From Sphingomonas sp. (lineage in GTDB: Bacteria; Pseudomonadota; Alphaproteobacteria; Sphingomonadales; Sphingomonadaceae), in the NCBI GenBank assembly GCA_003248865.1, contig QFPK01000029.1:1-25791 (forward strand): a stretch of 25,791 bases of DNA. The letters run 5' to 3'. This document shows, in pieces, positions 7,094-16,033 of this stretch; the first letter of the stretch is position 1, and each line of letters starts with the position of its first letter. The translations under genes were made by a program, and so were the position numbers. Under the pieces are notes generated by a model. It searched no databases. It had not been told where the DNA came from and worked only from the letters and a program-made list of their open reading frames with translations.

Positions 7094-7489
7094 ATGGGCC
7101 GACACGTGTCGCGCCCGAGCCTCTTCACCGGATTTCTGCGTCGCATGGCAGCGCTGCTGATGCTGGTTGCCGCCGCCGCGCTGGCGCCGGCGGCGATCGC
7201 CGGCTCGTTCGAGCTCGGCACCGATGCCGCAAAGCTTGCCGCGTCCAGCTTCTCGATCGATGCCGATGGCTGCGTCACCGACCCGAGCCTCACCTCGACC
7301 GACCAGCAACCGACCGACGCCGAGCATTGCCCGGCCTGCTGTCTGCATCACCACGGTCCCAATGGCCTGATGACCGATGTGCCGATGGTTGCGCCCTTCG
7401 CGCCGTCGCGCGCGGCGTGGACGGGCTGGGAGCCCTCGGGCCTCGTCGAGGCGCCCGAACCTGTCTTGATCCAGCCCCCTCGAGCCTGA
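7094..7489 (+). CDS. Exported Cys/His-rich small protein preceding czcCBA
   Basis: A 131-residue protein with a basic N-terminus, a hydrophobic stretch at about residues 18-36 and AIAG, consistent with a signal peptide. The mature part is mostly low-complexity, but a compact cluster H78-C79-x2-C82-C83-x-H85-H86-H87 could bind metal. ATG 7094 is favoured over 7049 because GGAG (7083-7086) lies 7 nt upstream and the upstream start overlaps the methyltransferase gene. It is 60 nt before czcC and 35 nt after the methyltransferase, so it may belong to either unit. I do not recognise a named family; a periplasmic metal-binding accessory role is inference. Confidence 0.65.
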   Translation: MGRHVSRPSLFTGFLRRMAALLMLVAAAALAPAAIAGSFELGTDAAKLAASSFSIDADGCVTDPSLTSTDQQPTDAEHCPACCLHHHGPNGLMTDVPMVAPFAPSRAAWTGWEPSGLVEAPEPVLIQPPRA

Positions 7490-7549
7490 CAGCCCGCCCC
7501 TTCGCCTGATGGCGAAGCCTGGATGCTGTCTTGCTGACGAGGTTTTCCC

Positions 7550-8809
7550 ATGCCGTTTTTCCGGCCCGTGTCGTCGGGCCCTGTCCGCGCAGGCGCAGTC
7601 GCGCTTGCCCTTCTGCTGTCATCGCCGGCATGGTCCGCACCACCGCTCACGGTCGAACAGGCTGTCCGCGAAGCCCGCGAGCGCGCCCCCTATGCCCGCG
7701 AACTCAGTGAACGCGTCCGCGCCGAGGAAGGGCGCGTCCAGCAAGCGGGCGCCCGGCCCAATCCGGAAGTCGATTTGCTGGTCGAGAATTTCGCCGGCTC
7801 GCGGGGCTTGTCGGGCACAGGGCGTGCCGAGACCACAGGCTCGCTGGCGCTGCCGGTGGAGCTTGGTGGCAAGCGCGGTGCGCGGATCGGGTCTGCCACT
7901 GCGACGCTCGAGTTGGAACGGGCCGAGACGGACGCATCCCTCCTCGATCTCGACCTCGCGGTCAGGCAGGCGCATGTCCTTGCCGCCGAGGCGGCAGCCG
8001 GTGCGCAACTTGCGGCGAGCGAGCTCGAAATCGCCCGCGCGCTGGAGGACACGGTCGGCAAGCTTGTCGCCGCCGGCCGCGAGCCGCCACTGCGGCAGGT
8101 GACGGCCGCAACCGAACGGGCGCAGGCGGAAGCGGCGGCGAGGCTGGCGGAGGCCGAGACACGCGCGACTCGGGAACGCCTCGCGGCTCTGCTGGGGCGG
8201 CCGACGGTCGACTTCGAGGTGGCGGCGCTGGCCACCGACAGTTTTTCGCAAGCTGTTGGCGTGCTGACCCCTGCCGGGCCCGACCTGCGGGCGGCCGACC
8301 TTCAGGTGGGTGCCGCCCAGCAGCGGCTTCGCCTGGCGCGGACCGAACGCGTGCCCGATGTGCGGCTGTCACTGGGGGTCCGCAGGCTCGCGGCCGAAGA
8401 CGCGACTGCCATGGTCGCTGGCGTCGCCATTCCCTTCCCGCTGTTCAACCGCAACGGCGGCAACATAGCGGCGGCTGCCGCAGACGCCCGGTCCGCCGAA
8501 GCCCAGCGGGAGCGCCGGGTGCGCGAGGCCGAAGCCCGGCTAGCCGCCGCCGATGCCCGCGCCCGCGCCGCCGTCGAGCGGGTCGCGACCTACGAGACGC
8601 AGGTCGTGCCTGGCGCGGCCGAAGCCTTGCGCATCGCCCGGCTCGGCTATGCGGCGGGCCGCTTTCCCTATGTCGACCTGCTGCAGGCGCAGCGGGGCCT
8701 GGCGGCCGCCCGCCGCGACCGGCTCGCCGCCGCGCGCGACGCCGCCCTTGCACTCGCCGAGCGCGACCGCGCTGGCGGCCTGACACCTTCTCCGGAGATG
8801 CAACCATGA
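7550..8809 (+). CDS. czcC: CzcC-type outer-membrane efflux protein (TolC family)
   Basis: A 419-residue TolC-family outer-membrane factor, the exit duct of a heavy-metal RND tripartite pump. It has an N-terminal signal peptide (cleavage near residue 30, SSPAWSA), then two repeats of long, Ala/Glu/Arg-rich coiled-coil helices, each with the small beta segments that build the barrel. The motif around FPLFNRNGGNIAAA (residues ~296-310) is characteristic of CzcC/CusC-like members, and the C-terminus has the usual LGYAAGRFPYVDLLQAQR repeat equivalent (parts: LGYAAGRF, PYVDLLQAQR). The stop overlaps the czcB start (ATGA), so the three pump genes are translationally coupled. Confidence 0.92.
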   Translation: MPFFRPVSSGPVRAGAVALALLLSSPAWSAPPLTVEQAVREARERAPYARELSERVRAEEGRVQQAGARPNPEVDLLVENFAGSRGLSGTGRAETTGSLALPVELGGKRGARIGSATATLELERAETDASLLDLDLAVRQAHVLAAEAAAGAQLAASELEIARALEDTVGKLVAAGREPPLRQVTAATERAQAEAAARLAEAETRATRERLAALLGRPTVDFEVAALATDSFSQAVGVLTPAGPDLRAADLQVGAAQQRLRLARTERVPDVRLSLGVRRLAAEDATAMVAGVAIPFPLFNRNGGNIAAAAADARSAEAQRERRVREAEARLAAADARARAAVERVATYETQVVPGAAEALRIARLGYAAGRFPYVDLLQAQRGLAAARRDRLAAARDAALALAERDRAGGLTPSPEMQP

Positions 8810-10008
8810 CCCGAACCCAGATCAGCCTTGCCGCCCTGGTGCTGGCGCTCGCCGCCGGTGCCGGTGGCTTCGCGCTCAGCCGCGCGCTTCCGTCGGACCC
8901 GCCGGCCGCCGCCGCCAATTCCGAAGCCGATGGCCATACGGAAGACGAAGCGAAGAGAGAGACAGAAGGAGACGTCCCCGAAGGCATCATCGCCGCCGAC
9001 GCGGCACAGATCAGGGCTGCCGGAATCGAGATCGCCCGCGTCAGCGAACAGCCGGTCAGTGCCGAGGTGCTGGCGTCCGGCACGCTGATCCCCGCGACTG
9101 ATGCCACCGGCCATGTGACCGCGCGCACCAGCGGCACCGTCACGCGCCTCGTTGCCAAGCTCGGCGACCGCGTCCGCGCCGGCCAGGGGCTCGCCGTCAT
9201 CGACAGCCGCGAGGTGGCCGAAGCGCAGGCGGCCTATGCGACCTCTGCCCGCGCCGAAGCACTGGGGCGCGCGACGTTCCGGCGGGAGGAAACTCTCTAC
9301 AATCAGAAGGTCACCGCGCGGGCCGACTATGAGCAAGCCCGCGCCGCCTACGACAAGGCGCGGATCGAGGCGCAATTGGGTGCGGAAGGGGTGCGGGCGC
9401 TCGGCGTCACCCCCGGCAGCGGCTCTCGCCTGTTCACGCTGGTCGCGCCGGTCTCCGGAGAAGTGGCAAGCGTCAGCATCACGCCGGGCGAGTTCGTCTC
9501 GCCGGAGCGCGAGCTGTTCCAGATCGTCGACCGCCGGCAGGTCTGGGCGGAACTCCGCGTGCCCGCCGCCGAGCTGGCGAACGTGCGCGCCGGCCAGGCG
9601 GTCCGTGTGACCGTGCAGGGCTCCGATCACGATCACCCGGCGCGCATCCGCTTCCTCTCCCCCAGCGTCGATCCGGGCTCCGGCTCGGCACGCGCCATCG
9701 CCGTCGTCCAGAACCCGGACGGGGAGCTTCGCGTCGGCCAGACGGTGACGGCGCGGATCGCAACCGGGGGCGCGGGTCCGCTGAAACCCGCCGTCCCGCG
9801 TGCGGCAATCCAGGAGGTGGAGGGCAAACAGGTCGTGTTCGTCCGCACTGCCAGCGGCTTCGAGGCCCGAACCGTCACCACCGGTGCCGGCAGCGATGCC
9901 GCGCTCCCGATCCTTTCCGGGCTGAAGCCCGGCGAACAGGTCGCGGTCGTCAACTCCTTCGTCCTCAAGGCCGAGCTCGGGAAATCCGAAGCCGAGCACG
10001 CGCACTGA
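8806..10008 (+). CDS. czcB: CzcB-type periplasmic adaptor of an RND pump
   Basis: A 400-residue membrane-fusion protein linking the inner-membrane pump to the outer-membrane duct. It has a single N-terminal hydrophobic anchor (residues ~5-28), then an acidic segment with scattered His (DGHTEDE, about residues 44-60) that may bind metal. A barrel-sandwich/lipoyl domain follows (TRLVAKLGDRVRAGQGLAVI, ~108-127), then an alpha-helical hairpin, a beta-barrel domain, and a membrane-proximal domain ending near residue 390. This order is that of HlyD/CzcB adaptors. It overlaps czcC by 4 nt and is followed 11 nt later by czcA. Confidence 0.92.
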   Translation: MTRTQISLAALVLALAAGAGGFALSRALPSDPPAAAANSEADGHTEDEAKRETEGDVPEGIIAADAAQIRAAGIEIARVSEQPVSAEVLASGTLIPATDATGHVTARTSGTVTRLVAKLGDRVRAGQGLAVIDSREVAEAQAAYATSARAEALGRATFRREETLYNQKVTARADYEQARAAYDKARIEAQLGAEGVRALGVTPGSGSRLFTLVAPVSGEVASVSITPGEFVSPERELFQIVDRRQVWAELRVPAAELANVRAGQAVRVTVQGSDHDHPARIRFLSPSVDPGSGSARAIAVVQNPDGELRVGQTVTARIATGGAGPLKPAVPRAAIQEVEGKQVVFVRTASGFEARTVTTGAGSDAALPILSGLKPGEQVAVVNSFVLKAELGKSEAEHAH

Positions 10009-10019
10009 AAGGCCCGGCA

Positions 10020-13000
10020 ATGCTCACCAACATCGTCAACGCGTCCGTCACCCGGCGCTATCTCGTCGTCCTGCTGACGCTTATCGCCGCCATCTATGGT
10101 GGGACCCAGCTGGCGCGGCTGCCCATTGATGCCGTGCCCGACATCACCAACAAGCAGGTGCAGATCAACACCGTCGCCCCGGCGCTCGGGCCGACGGAAA
10201 TGGAGCGGCAGGTCACCTACCCGATCGAGACGGCGATGGCCGGCATCCCCGGCCTCGAAAGCACGCGCTCCATCTCGCGCAACGGCTTTTCCCAGGTGAC
10301 GGTCGTGTTCGAGGAATCGACCGATCTCTACTTCGCGCGCCAGCAGGCGACGGAACGGCTGGCGCAGGCGCGATCGGCGCTGCCGCCAGGCGTCGACCCG
10401 ACGGTCGGCCCCGTCACCACGGGGCTTGGCGAAGTGCTGATGTGGGCGGTCGACTTCCAGCATCCGGCCGGCAAAGGCGCGCCGCGCGCTGCAACGGGCG
10501 AGCCGGGCTGGCAGCCCGCCTCGCGAAACGGCGCGGGCGGCTATCTGACGCCCGAAGGCCAGCTGCTGCGCACGCCCGAGGAACAGGCGACCTATCTGCG
10601 CACAGTGCAGGACTGGATCATCCGCCCGCAGATGCGCACCGTGCCCGGCGTCGCCGGCGTCGATGCGATCGGCGGCTATGTGAAGCAATATCTGGTCGCG
10701 CCCGACACCGCGCGGCTCGCCGCCGCCGGGCTGAGCTTGAGCGATCTGGTTGCAGCGCTCGAGCGCGCGAACCTGTCGAGCGGCGCCGGCGTCGTCGAAC
10801 AGGGCGGCGAAGGCCTGGTGGTGCGTGCCGACGCCCGCGTGTCGCGCGGCGCCGATATCGCCGATCTGGTGGTCGCCAACCGCGACGGCACGCCGGTCCG
10901 CGTCCGCGATGTGGCGGCCGTCTCGATCGGGCAGGAGCCCCGCACCGGGGCCGCCAGCCTCGATGGCCACGAGGCCGTCATTGGCACCGTGCTGATGCTG
11001 GCGGGCGCCAACAGCCGCGAGGTCGCCAAGGCCTCCTCCGAGCGCATCGCCGAGATCAACAAGGCGCTGCCGTCCGGCATCATCGTCACCCCGGTGCTGG
11101 ATCGCTCGGTGCTGGTCGACGCCACCATCGCCACGGTCACCAAGAACCTCGCCGAAGGCGCGCTGCTCGTCATCGTCGTGCTGTTCCTGCTGCTCGGCAA
11201 CATCCGCGCCGCGATTATCACCGCGCTCGTCATTCCGCTATCGATGCTGCTGGCCGCGACCGGCATGGTGAAGGGCGGCATATCGGGCAACCTCATGAGC
11301 CTCGGTGCGCTCGACTTCGGCTTGATCGTCGACGGCGCAGTCATCATCGTCGAAAACTGCCTGCGGCGCCTTGCCGAACAGCAGCACCGCCTGGGACGCT
11401 TGCTGACGCAGCCGGAACGACTTTCAGAAGTAAAGGAAGCGACTGTCGAGATGGTTCGCCCCTCGGTGTTCGGGCAGGCGATCATCATCCTCGTCTACCT
11501 GCCGCTGCTGGCCTTCGAAGGCGTGGAGGGCAAGATGTTCCAGCCCATGGCGATCACCGTCATGCTGGCATTGGCGGCCGCCTTCGTGTTGTCGCTCACC
11601 TTCGTGCCGGCAATCGTCGCGCTGCTGGTGACCGGCAAGGTCGAGGAGAAGGACGGCCGCATCGTCGCCAAGGCCCGCTCCGGCTATGCGCCGATGCTCG
11701 AATGGTCGCTGCAGAAGCCGTGGATGGCGATCGGCAGTGGCGTGGCGGCGTTCGCCATCGCCGCCTTGCTGTTCACCACGCTCGGCCGCGAGTTCATCCC
11801 ACAGCTCGACGAGAAGAATTTCGCACTGCACGCCGTGCGAATCCCGTCGGCCTCGGTCGAGCAGTCGAACGCGATGCAACTTGCCGTCGAGCGCACGATC
11901 CTGTCGGCGCCCGAAGTGCAGCTGGTATTCTCCAAGACCGGCACCGCCGAAGTCGCGACCGATCCGATGCCGGGCAATGTGTCGGATGCGTTCGTCATCC
12001 TGAAGCCGCGCGACGAATGGCCGGACCCGTCGAAGACCAAGGCGGAGGTCGTGGCCGAAGTGGAGGCAAAGCTGAACCGCAACCTCGGCAACGCCTATGA
12101 GTTCTCGCAGCCGATCCAGATGCGCTTCAACGAGCTGATCGCCGGAGTCCGGTCGGATGTGGCGGTGAAGCTCTACGGTGAGGACTTCGCGGTGATGGAG
12201 CCTGCCGCGCAGCAGATCGCGTCAGCACTCCGCGCGGTGCCTGGCGCAGCAGATGTGAAGGTGGAGCAGACGGAAGGGCTGCCGGCGCTGAAAGTCGTGT
12301 TCGACCGGGCTGCGATCGCCGCCTATGGCCTTTCAGCGGGCGACGTCGCCGATGTCGTCCAGATCGCGCTCGGCGGGCGCGAGGCGGGGCTGGTGTTCGA
12401 AGGCGACCGGCGGTTCGATGTCGTCGTGCGGCTTCCCGAGGCCGAGCGGCGCGAGCTGGCCGCACTTGGCGCGATCCCTGTAGCACTCCCGGCCGAACCG
12501 GGCGCGGGCGGCCCCGATGGCAAGCCGATCACGGTGCGCTCGGTGGCACTGGGGCAGCTGGTTCGGTTCGAAGTCGAGAACGGCCCGAACCAGGTCAGTC
12601 GGGAGAATGGCAAGCGGCGGATCGTCATCCAGGCCAATGTCCGCGGCCGCGACTTGGGCGGGTTCGTGACCGAGGCGCAGGCCGCCGTCGACGAACAGGT
12701 GGGGCTGCCGGCGGGCAGCTTCATCGAATGGGGCGGCCAGTATCAGAACCTCGCCCGCGCCGAACAGCGGCTGACGCTGGTGATCCCGGCCGTCATCGCC
12801 GCAATCTTCGCGCTGCTCTATGCAGCACTTGGATCGGCGCGGCTTGCGGCGATGGTGTTCTCGGCGGTGCCGCTGGCGCTGTCGGGCGGCGTCATCCTGC
12901 TCTGGTTGCGCGGTATGCCCTTCTCGGTCTCGGCCGCGGTCGGGTTCATCGCGCTGTCGGGCGTCGCGGTGCTGAACGGCCTCGTCATGATGTCCAGCAT

Positions 13001-13292
13001 CCAGAAGCTGCTGGCCGAAGGCCGCGAGGTGGAAGATGCGGTGCGTGACGGTGCCATGCTGCGCCTGCGGCCGGTGATGATGACGGCGCTGGTCGCCAGC
13101 GTCGGGTTCGTGCCCATGGCGCTTGCAACCGGCACCGGCGCCGAAGTGCAGCGCCCTATCGCGACCGTCGTCATCGGCGGGCTGATTACCGCAACGCTGC
13201 TGACGCTGGTCGTGCTTCCTGCGCTCGCAAAGCTGGTGCTGTCGCGCCAGCCTGGGGCCGAGGATCAAGTCGTTCCGATGCCTGCCGAGTGA
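10020..13292 (+). CDS. czcA: CzcA-type heavy-metal RND efflux pump
   Basis: A 1090-residue proton-driven inner-membrane pump of the HME-RND family, full length for CzcA. The order is one N-terminal TM helix, a large periplasmic loop, a TM block at ~335-560, a second periplasmic loop and the C-terminal TM block at ~915-1075. The TM4 signature DFGLIVDGAVIIVEN (residues 432-446) carries the two Asp and the Glu that mark proton-relay residues in CzcA-like, divalent-metal (Zn/Co/Cd/Ni) members. A periplasmic-loop insert rich in Gly/Ala/Pro lies near residues 152-185 (PAGKGAPRAATGEPGW). The gene ends by overlapping a possible GTG start of czcD (GTGA at 13289). Exact metal specificity cannot be read from sequence alone. 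Confidence 0.95.
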   Translation: MLTNIVNASVTRRYLVVLLTLIAAIYGGTQLARLPIDAVPDITNKQVQINTVAPALGPTEMERQVTYPIETAMAGIPGLESTRSISRNGFSQVTVVFEESTDLYFARQQATERLAQARSALPPGVDPTVGPVTTGLGEVLMWAVDFQHPAGKGAPRAATGEPGWQPASRNGAGGYLTPEGQLLRTPEEQATYLRTVQDWIIRPQMRTVPGVAGVDAIGGYVKQYLVAPDTARLAAAGLSLSDLVAALERANLSSGAGVVEQGGEGLVVRADARVSRGADIADLVVANRDGTPVRVRDVAAVSIGQEPRTGAASLDGHEAVIGTVLMLAGANSREVAKASSERIAEINKALPSGIIVTPVLDRSVLVDATIATVTKNLAEGALLVIVVLFLLLGNIRAAIITALVIPLSMLLAATGMVKGGISGNLMSLGALDFGLIVDGAVIIVENCLRRLAEQQHRLGRLLTQPERLSEVKEATVEMVRPSVFGQAIIILVYLPLLAFEGVEGKMFQPMAITVMLALAAAFVLSLTFVPAIVALLVTGKVEEKDGRIVAKARSGYAPMLEWSLQKPWMAIGSGVAAFAIAALLFTTLGREFIPQLDEKNFALHAVRIPSASVEQSNAMQLAVERTILSAPEVQLVFSKTGTAEVATDPMPGNVSDAFVILKPRDEWPDPSKTKAEVVAEVEAKLNRNLGNAYEFSQPIQMRFNELIAGVRSDVAVKLYGEDFAVMEPAAQQIASALRAVPGAADVKVEQTEGLPALKVVFDRAAIAAYGLSAGDVADVVQIALGGREAGLVFEGDRRFDVVVRLPEAERRELAALGAIPVALPAEPGAGGPDGKPITVRSVALGQLVRFEVENGPNQVSRENGKRRIVIQANVRGRDLGGFVTEAQAAVDEQVGLPAGSFIEWGGQYQNLARAEQRLTLVIPAVIAAIFALLYAALGSARLAAMVFSAVPLALSGGVILLWLRGMPFSVSAAVGFIALSGVAVLNGLVMMSSIQKLLAEGREVEDAVRDGAMLRLRPVMMTALVASVGFVPMALATGTGAEVQRPIATVVIGGLITATLLTLVVLPALAKLVLSRQPGAEDQVVPMPAE

Positions 13293-13324
13293 ACAGCGCA
13301 ACAGCACAGAGGGAACCTATCGAC

Positions 13325-14215
13325 ATGGGAGCAGGTCATGATCACACCGCCGGCGCCAGCAGCCGCAGACTAAGCTGGGCGCTGGGCCTCACCGCCAGTT
13401 TCGTCGTCGTCGAGCTTGTCGGCGCCTGGTGGTTCAACAGCCTCGCTCTGCTGTCGGACGCGGCGCACATGTTCACAGACACGGCCGCGCTTGCCATCGC
13501 GCTGGTGGCGATCCGCATCGGCCAGAAGCCCGCCGACGACAAGCGCACGTTCGGCTACCGCCGCTTCGAGATCTTAGCCGCCGCGTTCAACGCCATCCTG
13601 CTTTTCCTGGTGGCCGGCTACATCCTCTACGAAGGCATCGGCCGCTTCTTCGAACCGCAGGAGGTGCAGTCGCTCGGCATGCTCGCCGTGGCGACCGCCG
13701 GCCTCATCGTCAACCTCATCTCCATGCGCATCCTGGCGCCCGCGAAGGACGCCAGCATGAACGTGAAGGGCGCCTTCCTCGAAGTCTGGGCCGACATGCT
13801 CGGCTCGGTTGGCGTGATCGCGGCCGCCGCCGCCATCTGGTTGACTGGCGCGCAGTGGATCGACCCGCTGATCGCCATCGCCATCGGCCTGATGGTGCTG
13901 CCGCGCACCTGGGTGCTGCTACGCGACACCATGAATGTGCTGCTGCAAGGCGTGCCGCACGGTTTCGACCTGCAGGCTGTGCGAAACGCGATCGGCGCCC
14001 ACCCGGAAGTCGCCGGCGTCCATGATCTTCACCTGTGGTCGCTTACGGGGAATGACGGGACGCTGACTGCGCACCTCACACTGGCAGCGGGAGCCGATCC
14101 CGACCTTGTCCGCGAGGGCGTGGCGGCGGGGCTGGAAGAGAAGTTCGCCATCCACCATGTCACGCTGCAGACCGAAGGGCGCGACTACGGGGACGAGACG
14201 TCCACGCACCGCTAG
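13325..14215 (+). CDS. czcD: CzcD-type cation diffusion facilitator
   Basis: A 296-residue inner-membrane CDF exporter with six TM helices and a C-terminal cytoplasmic domain ending near GRDYGDE. A short His segment (GHDH, residues 4-7) opens the protein. TM2 holds H48-x3-D52 (HMFTD); TM5 holds E153-x3-D157 (EVWADMLGS) where many zinc CDFs have His. The cytoplasmic domain includes VHDLHLWSLTGND, the usual metal-sensing strand. ATG 13325 is preferred (AGAGGG 11 nt upstream, typical N-terminus), though a GTG at 13289 overlapping the czcA stop would add 12 residues and give tight coupling. It acts with CzcCBA by lowering cytoplasmic Zn/Co/Cd. Confidence 0.9.
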   Translation: MGAGHDHTAGASSRRLSWALGLTASFVVVELVGAWWFNSLALLSDAAHMFTDTAALAIALVAIRIGQKPADDKRTFGYRRFEILAAAFNAILLFLVAGYILYEGIGRFFEPQEVQSLGMLAVATAGLIVNLISMRILAPAKDASMNVKGAFLEVWADMLGSVGVIAAAAAIWLTGAQWIDPLIAIAIGLMVLPRTWVLLRDTMNVLLQGVPHGFDLQAVRNAIGAHPEVAGVHDLHLWSLTGNDGTLTAHLTLAAGADPDLVREGVAAGLEEKFAIHHVTLQTEGRDYGDETSTHR

Positions 14216-14232
14216 CCCCATCTGCTCTACCG

Positions 14233-14715
14233 TCAGGCGGGGCAGGCCGGCGGTGCGGGCTGCGAAGCCGGTGCTGTCTTGCCTGGCGCCAGCTTTCGCG
14301 ACGACCAGTGGATATGCGCGATGCGCCAGTCCGCCCCGGTCCGGCGCAACAGCATCGTCTCGGTTCCGATCCGCACATCGCCACCCCCAATTGGCGTGGA
14401 TAGCGTCTCGGTCGCGACGAGGGTCATCTCCATGCCGATCAGGCAGCGTCGTCCCATATAGCGCGTAGCGGTTTTCGCGGCATGGGCGGCGTCGCCGGCC
14501 AGATGGCCTCCTGCATATTCCTTGGCCGAACGTTCGACGTGGCCGGCTTCGAATATCAGGGCATCCGCCGCCAGCAACGACGTGGCCGCCGCCGCATCGT
14601 TGCGTACGAGGGCCTGATGGAATCCGTCTACGGCCGACACCGGATCCGGCGCAGCCCAAGCTGCGGAGGCCGAAAGGCCCAAGGCCGCCAAGGTGACGAG
14701 ATTGCGGAATGTCAT
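14233..14715 (-). CDS. Exported NTF2-like (DUF4440/SnoaL-type) protein
   Basis: A 160-residue protein with a signal peptide (MTFRNLVTLAALGLSASAAWA, cut before APDP; shown here as one 21-residue stretch less its last A). The mature part fits a cone-shaped NTF2-like fold: VDGFHQALVRNDAAAATSLL, then DALIFEAGHVER, and a C-terminal strand WRIAHIHWSSR. Homologues in this position are often found after copper genes, but no activity can be read from the sequence. The start 55 codons further upstream is rejected because it would run into copD. It is the last gene of the minus-strand copper operon, 4 nt after copD, and converges on czcD with a 17-nt gap. Confidence 0.78.
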   Translation of the reverse strand: MTFRNLVTLAALGLSASAAWAAPDPVSAVDGFHQALVRNDAAAATSLLAADALIFEAGHVERSAKEYAGGHLAGDAAHAAKTATRYMGRRCLIGMEMTLVATETLSTPIGGGDVRIGTETMLLRRTGADWRIAHIHWSSRKLAPGKTAPASQPAPPACPA

Positions 14716-14719
14716 TCGA

Positions 14720-15613
14720 TCATCCTTCCATGGGTGATAGCAGGCCGATCCAGGCAACGAGGCCGAGGATGACGAGGGCCAGGCCGAACTCGACACGCAG
14801 GCTGTGGCGCAAATGGCTGTCCGATTGCGGGCCGGGTGTCGCCAAGGCGGGCGCGAACCGGAACCGGTTGAGGGCAGCAAGGCCCAGCATTGCGGCGAAG
14901 GCGACCAGCTTCAACGCCATGAGCTGCGCCCAGGGCGTCGTCAGGGACGACAGGTTCAGCGGCATGCCGAGGATCAGCAGCGCGTTGCCAACTCCCGTCA
15001 CCAGCAACAGCCCCACGACGAGGCTTCCCGTGCAGTGGAACCTGCCCAACGCCCCGACCAGCAGGGCGCGAGCCTCCGGCAGCGCGCGGGACCGTGCGCC
15101 CAGCAACAGGAAGGCGGCCAGTGCTCCCGCCCACAGCCCGGCGGCCAGCAAGTGCAGGATCGTGCTCCCTAGATGCAGCCAGCCGAGCCAGCCCTCCGAG
15201 GCGCCCGCGTGGCCGAACCAGGCGAGCGTGGCGAGGGCGACTGCTGCTGTAACTATGGGTCCAGCCAGTCGGGTGGGGGCGAACATCATGATACCGACGA
15301 ACAGGGTGAGCGCCGCGGCACGCAGCAGCAGCGCCAAACCCAGGCCGGGCAGCGCGAGGATCGTGCCCAGAGCCTCGCGATCGAGCGAATGCATAGGCAC
15401 CGCAAACATGCGGCTGGCCATCACGAACAGACCCGCGACCGACGTCACCGCCGCAACCAGCGCAAGGATGATCAGGAGAGCCCGGAGGCTCCGTTGCCAG
15501 TGCGAGCGGTGCTTGCCTGCCAGCCCGTGCCACCCGAAGGCTGAAAGACCGAAGAGCAAGCCGAGCGAAGAATAAAGCGCGAACCGAACTACTGCCGCCA
15601 GCGGATCCCCCAT
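14720..15613 (-). CDS. copD: CopD-type inner-membrane copper protein
   Basis: A 297-residue polytopic membrane protein with about eight hydrophobic helices, in agreement with CopD. Characteristic elements are the helix with H-x-G (ATLAWFGHAGASEGW), LHLLAAGLWAGALAAF, in which the His and Trp are typical of the family, and RFHCTGSLVVG. In the copper resistance system CopD works with periplasmic CopC, probably in moving copper across the inner membrane. It lies 10 nt after copC and 4 nt before the NTF2-like gene, so all are cotranscribed. Confidence 0.9.
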   Translation of the reverse strand: MGDPLAAVVRFALYSSLGLLFGLSAFGWHGLAGKHRSHWQRSLRALLIILALVAAVTSVAGLFVMASRMFAVPMHSLDREALGTILALPGLGLALLLRAAALTLFVGIMMFAPTRLAGPIVTAAVALATLAWFGHAGASEGWLGWLHLGSTILHLLAAGLWAGALAAFLLLGARSRALPEARALLVGALGRFHCTGSLVVGLLLVTGVGNALLILGMPLNLSSLTTPWAQLMALKLVAFAAMLGLAALNRFRFAPALATPGPQSDSHLRHSLRVEFGLALVILGLVAWIGLLSPMEG

Positions 15614-15623
15614 GTCGATCGGC

Positions 15624-15998
15624 TCAGCGAACGGTGAAGCTGACGGACCCCGTCACACGGTGCGTGTCGCCGCCCACCCCGAACCAGTCCAGCCGATAGG
15701 ACCCCGGGGTCAAGGCAGCTGCCGGTGTGACCGTCATGACCTTGCCGTCATCCGACAGCGCCGCCTCTGCCCGGACCGGCCCGGCTCCGTGGCCGGGCAT
15801 CGCAGCCATGCCGGTCTTTGCCAGCGTCGCACCCGACATCTTCTCGAACAGCCGCTCGCTGAACGTCAGGCTTATGGCCTTTGGCGAAGCGACCGTTGCA
15901 CCTGCCGCAGGTATGGAGCCCACAACCTTCGGATGCGCCAGCACCGGCGTTGCGGCGAGCGCAATGACGGCGAGCAAAAGGGTGGCGCGTAGGTTCAT
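15624..15998 (-). CDS. copC: CopC periplasmic copper-binding protein
   Basis: A 124-residue precursor. The signal peptide ends at LA (residue 21), so the mature protein starts with His (HPKVVGS). That N-terminal His, with D111 and H113 (GGDTHRV; mature positions 90 and 92), reproduces the H1/D/H brace that binds Cu(II) in CopC. SLTFSERLFEKMSG and the GSYRLDW strand fit its immunoglobulin-like beta barrel. A Met-rich Cu(I) site is limited to a few Met (GMAAMPGH). A Shine-Dalgarno-like AGGAG lies just upstream on the minus strand. It is expected to bind copper in the periplasm and hand it to CopD. Confidence 0.93.
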   Translation of the reverse strand: MNLRATLLLAVIALAATPVLAHPKVVGSIPAAGATVASPKAISLTFSERLFEKMSGATLAKTGMAAMPGHGAGPVRAEAALSDDGKVMTVTPAAALTPGSYRLDWFGVGGDTHRVTGSVSFTVR

Positions 15999-16033
15999 TT
16001 TGATCTCCTAAGGACAAATGTCGTGGGCAGATG

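Noticed and set aside
10442..12100. 552-codon plus-strand frame within czcA
   Set aside because: Arg-rich out-of-frame translation of czcA; no motif and no ribosome binding site.
12333..13307. Long minus-strand open frame opposite czcA
   Set aside because: It is the antisense shadow of the czcA gene, with Arg/His/Gln-rich composition and no domain; high G+C keeps such frames open.
14709..15575. Plus-strand frame opposite copD
   Set aside because: The minus strand has a convincing eight-helix CopD in an operon; this frame is Ser/Arg/Pro-rich and lacks any motif.
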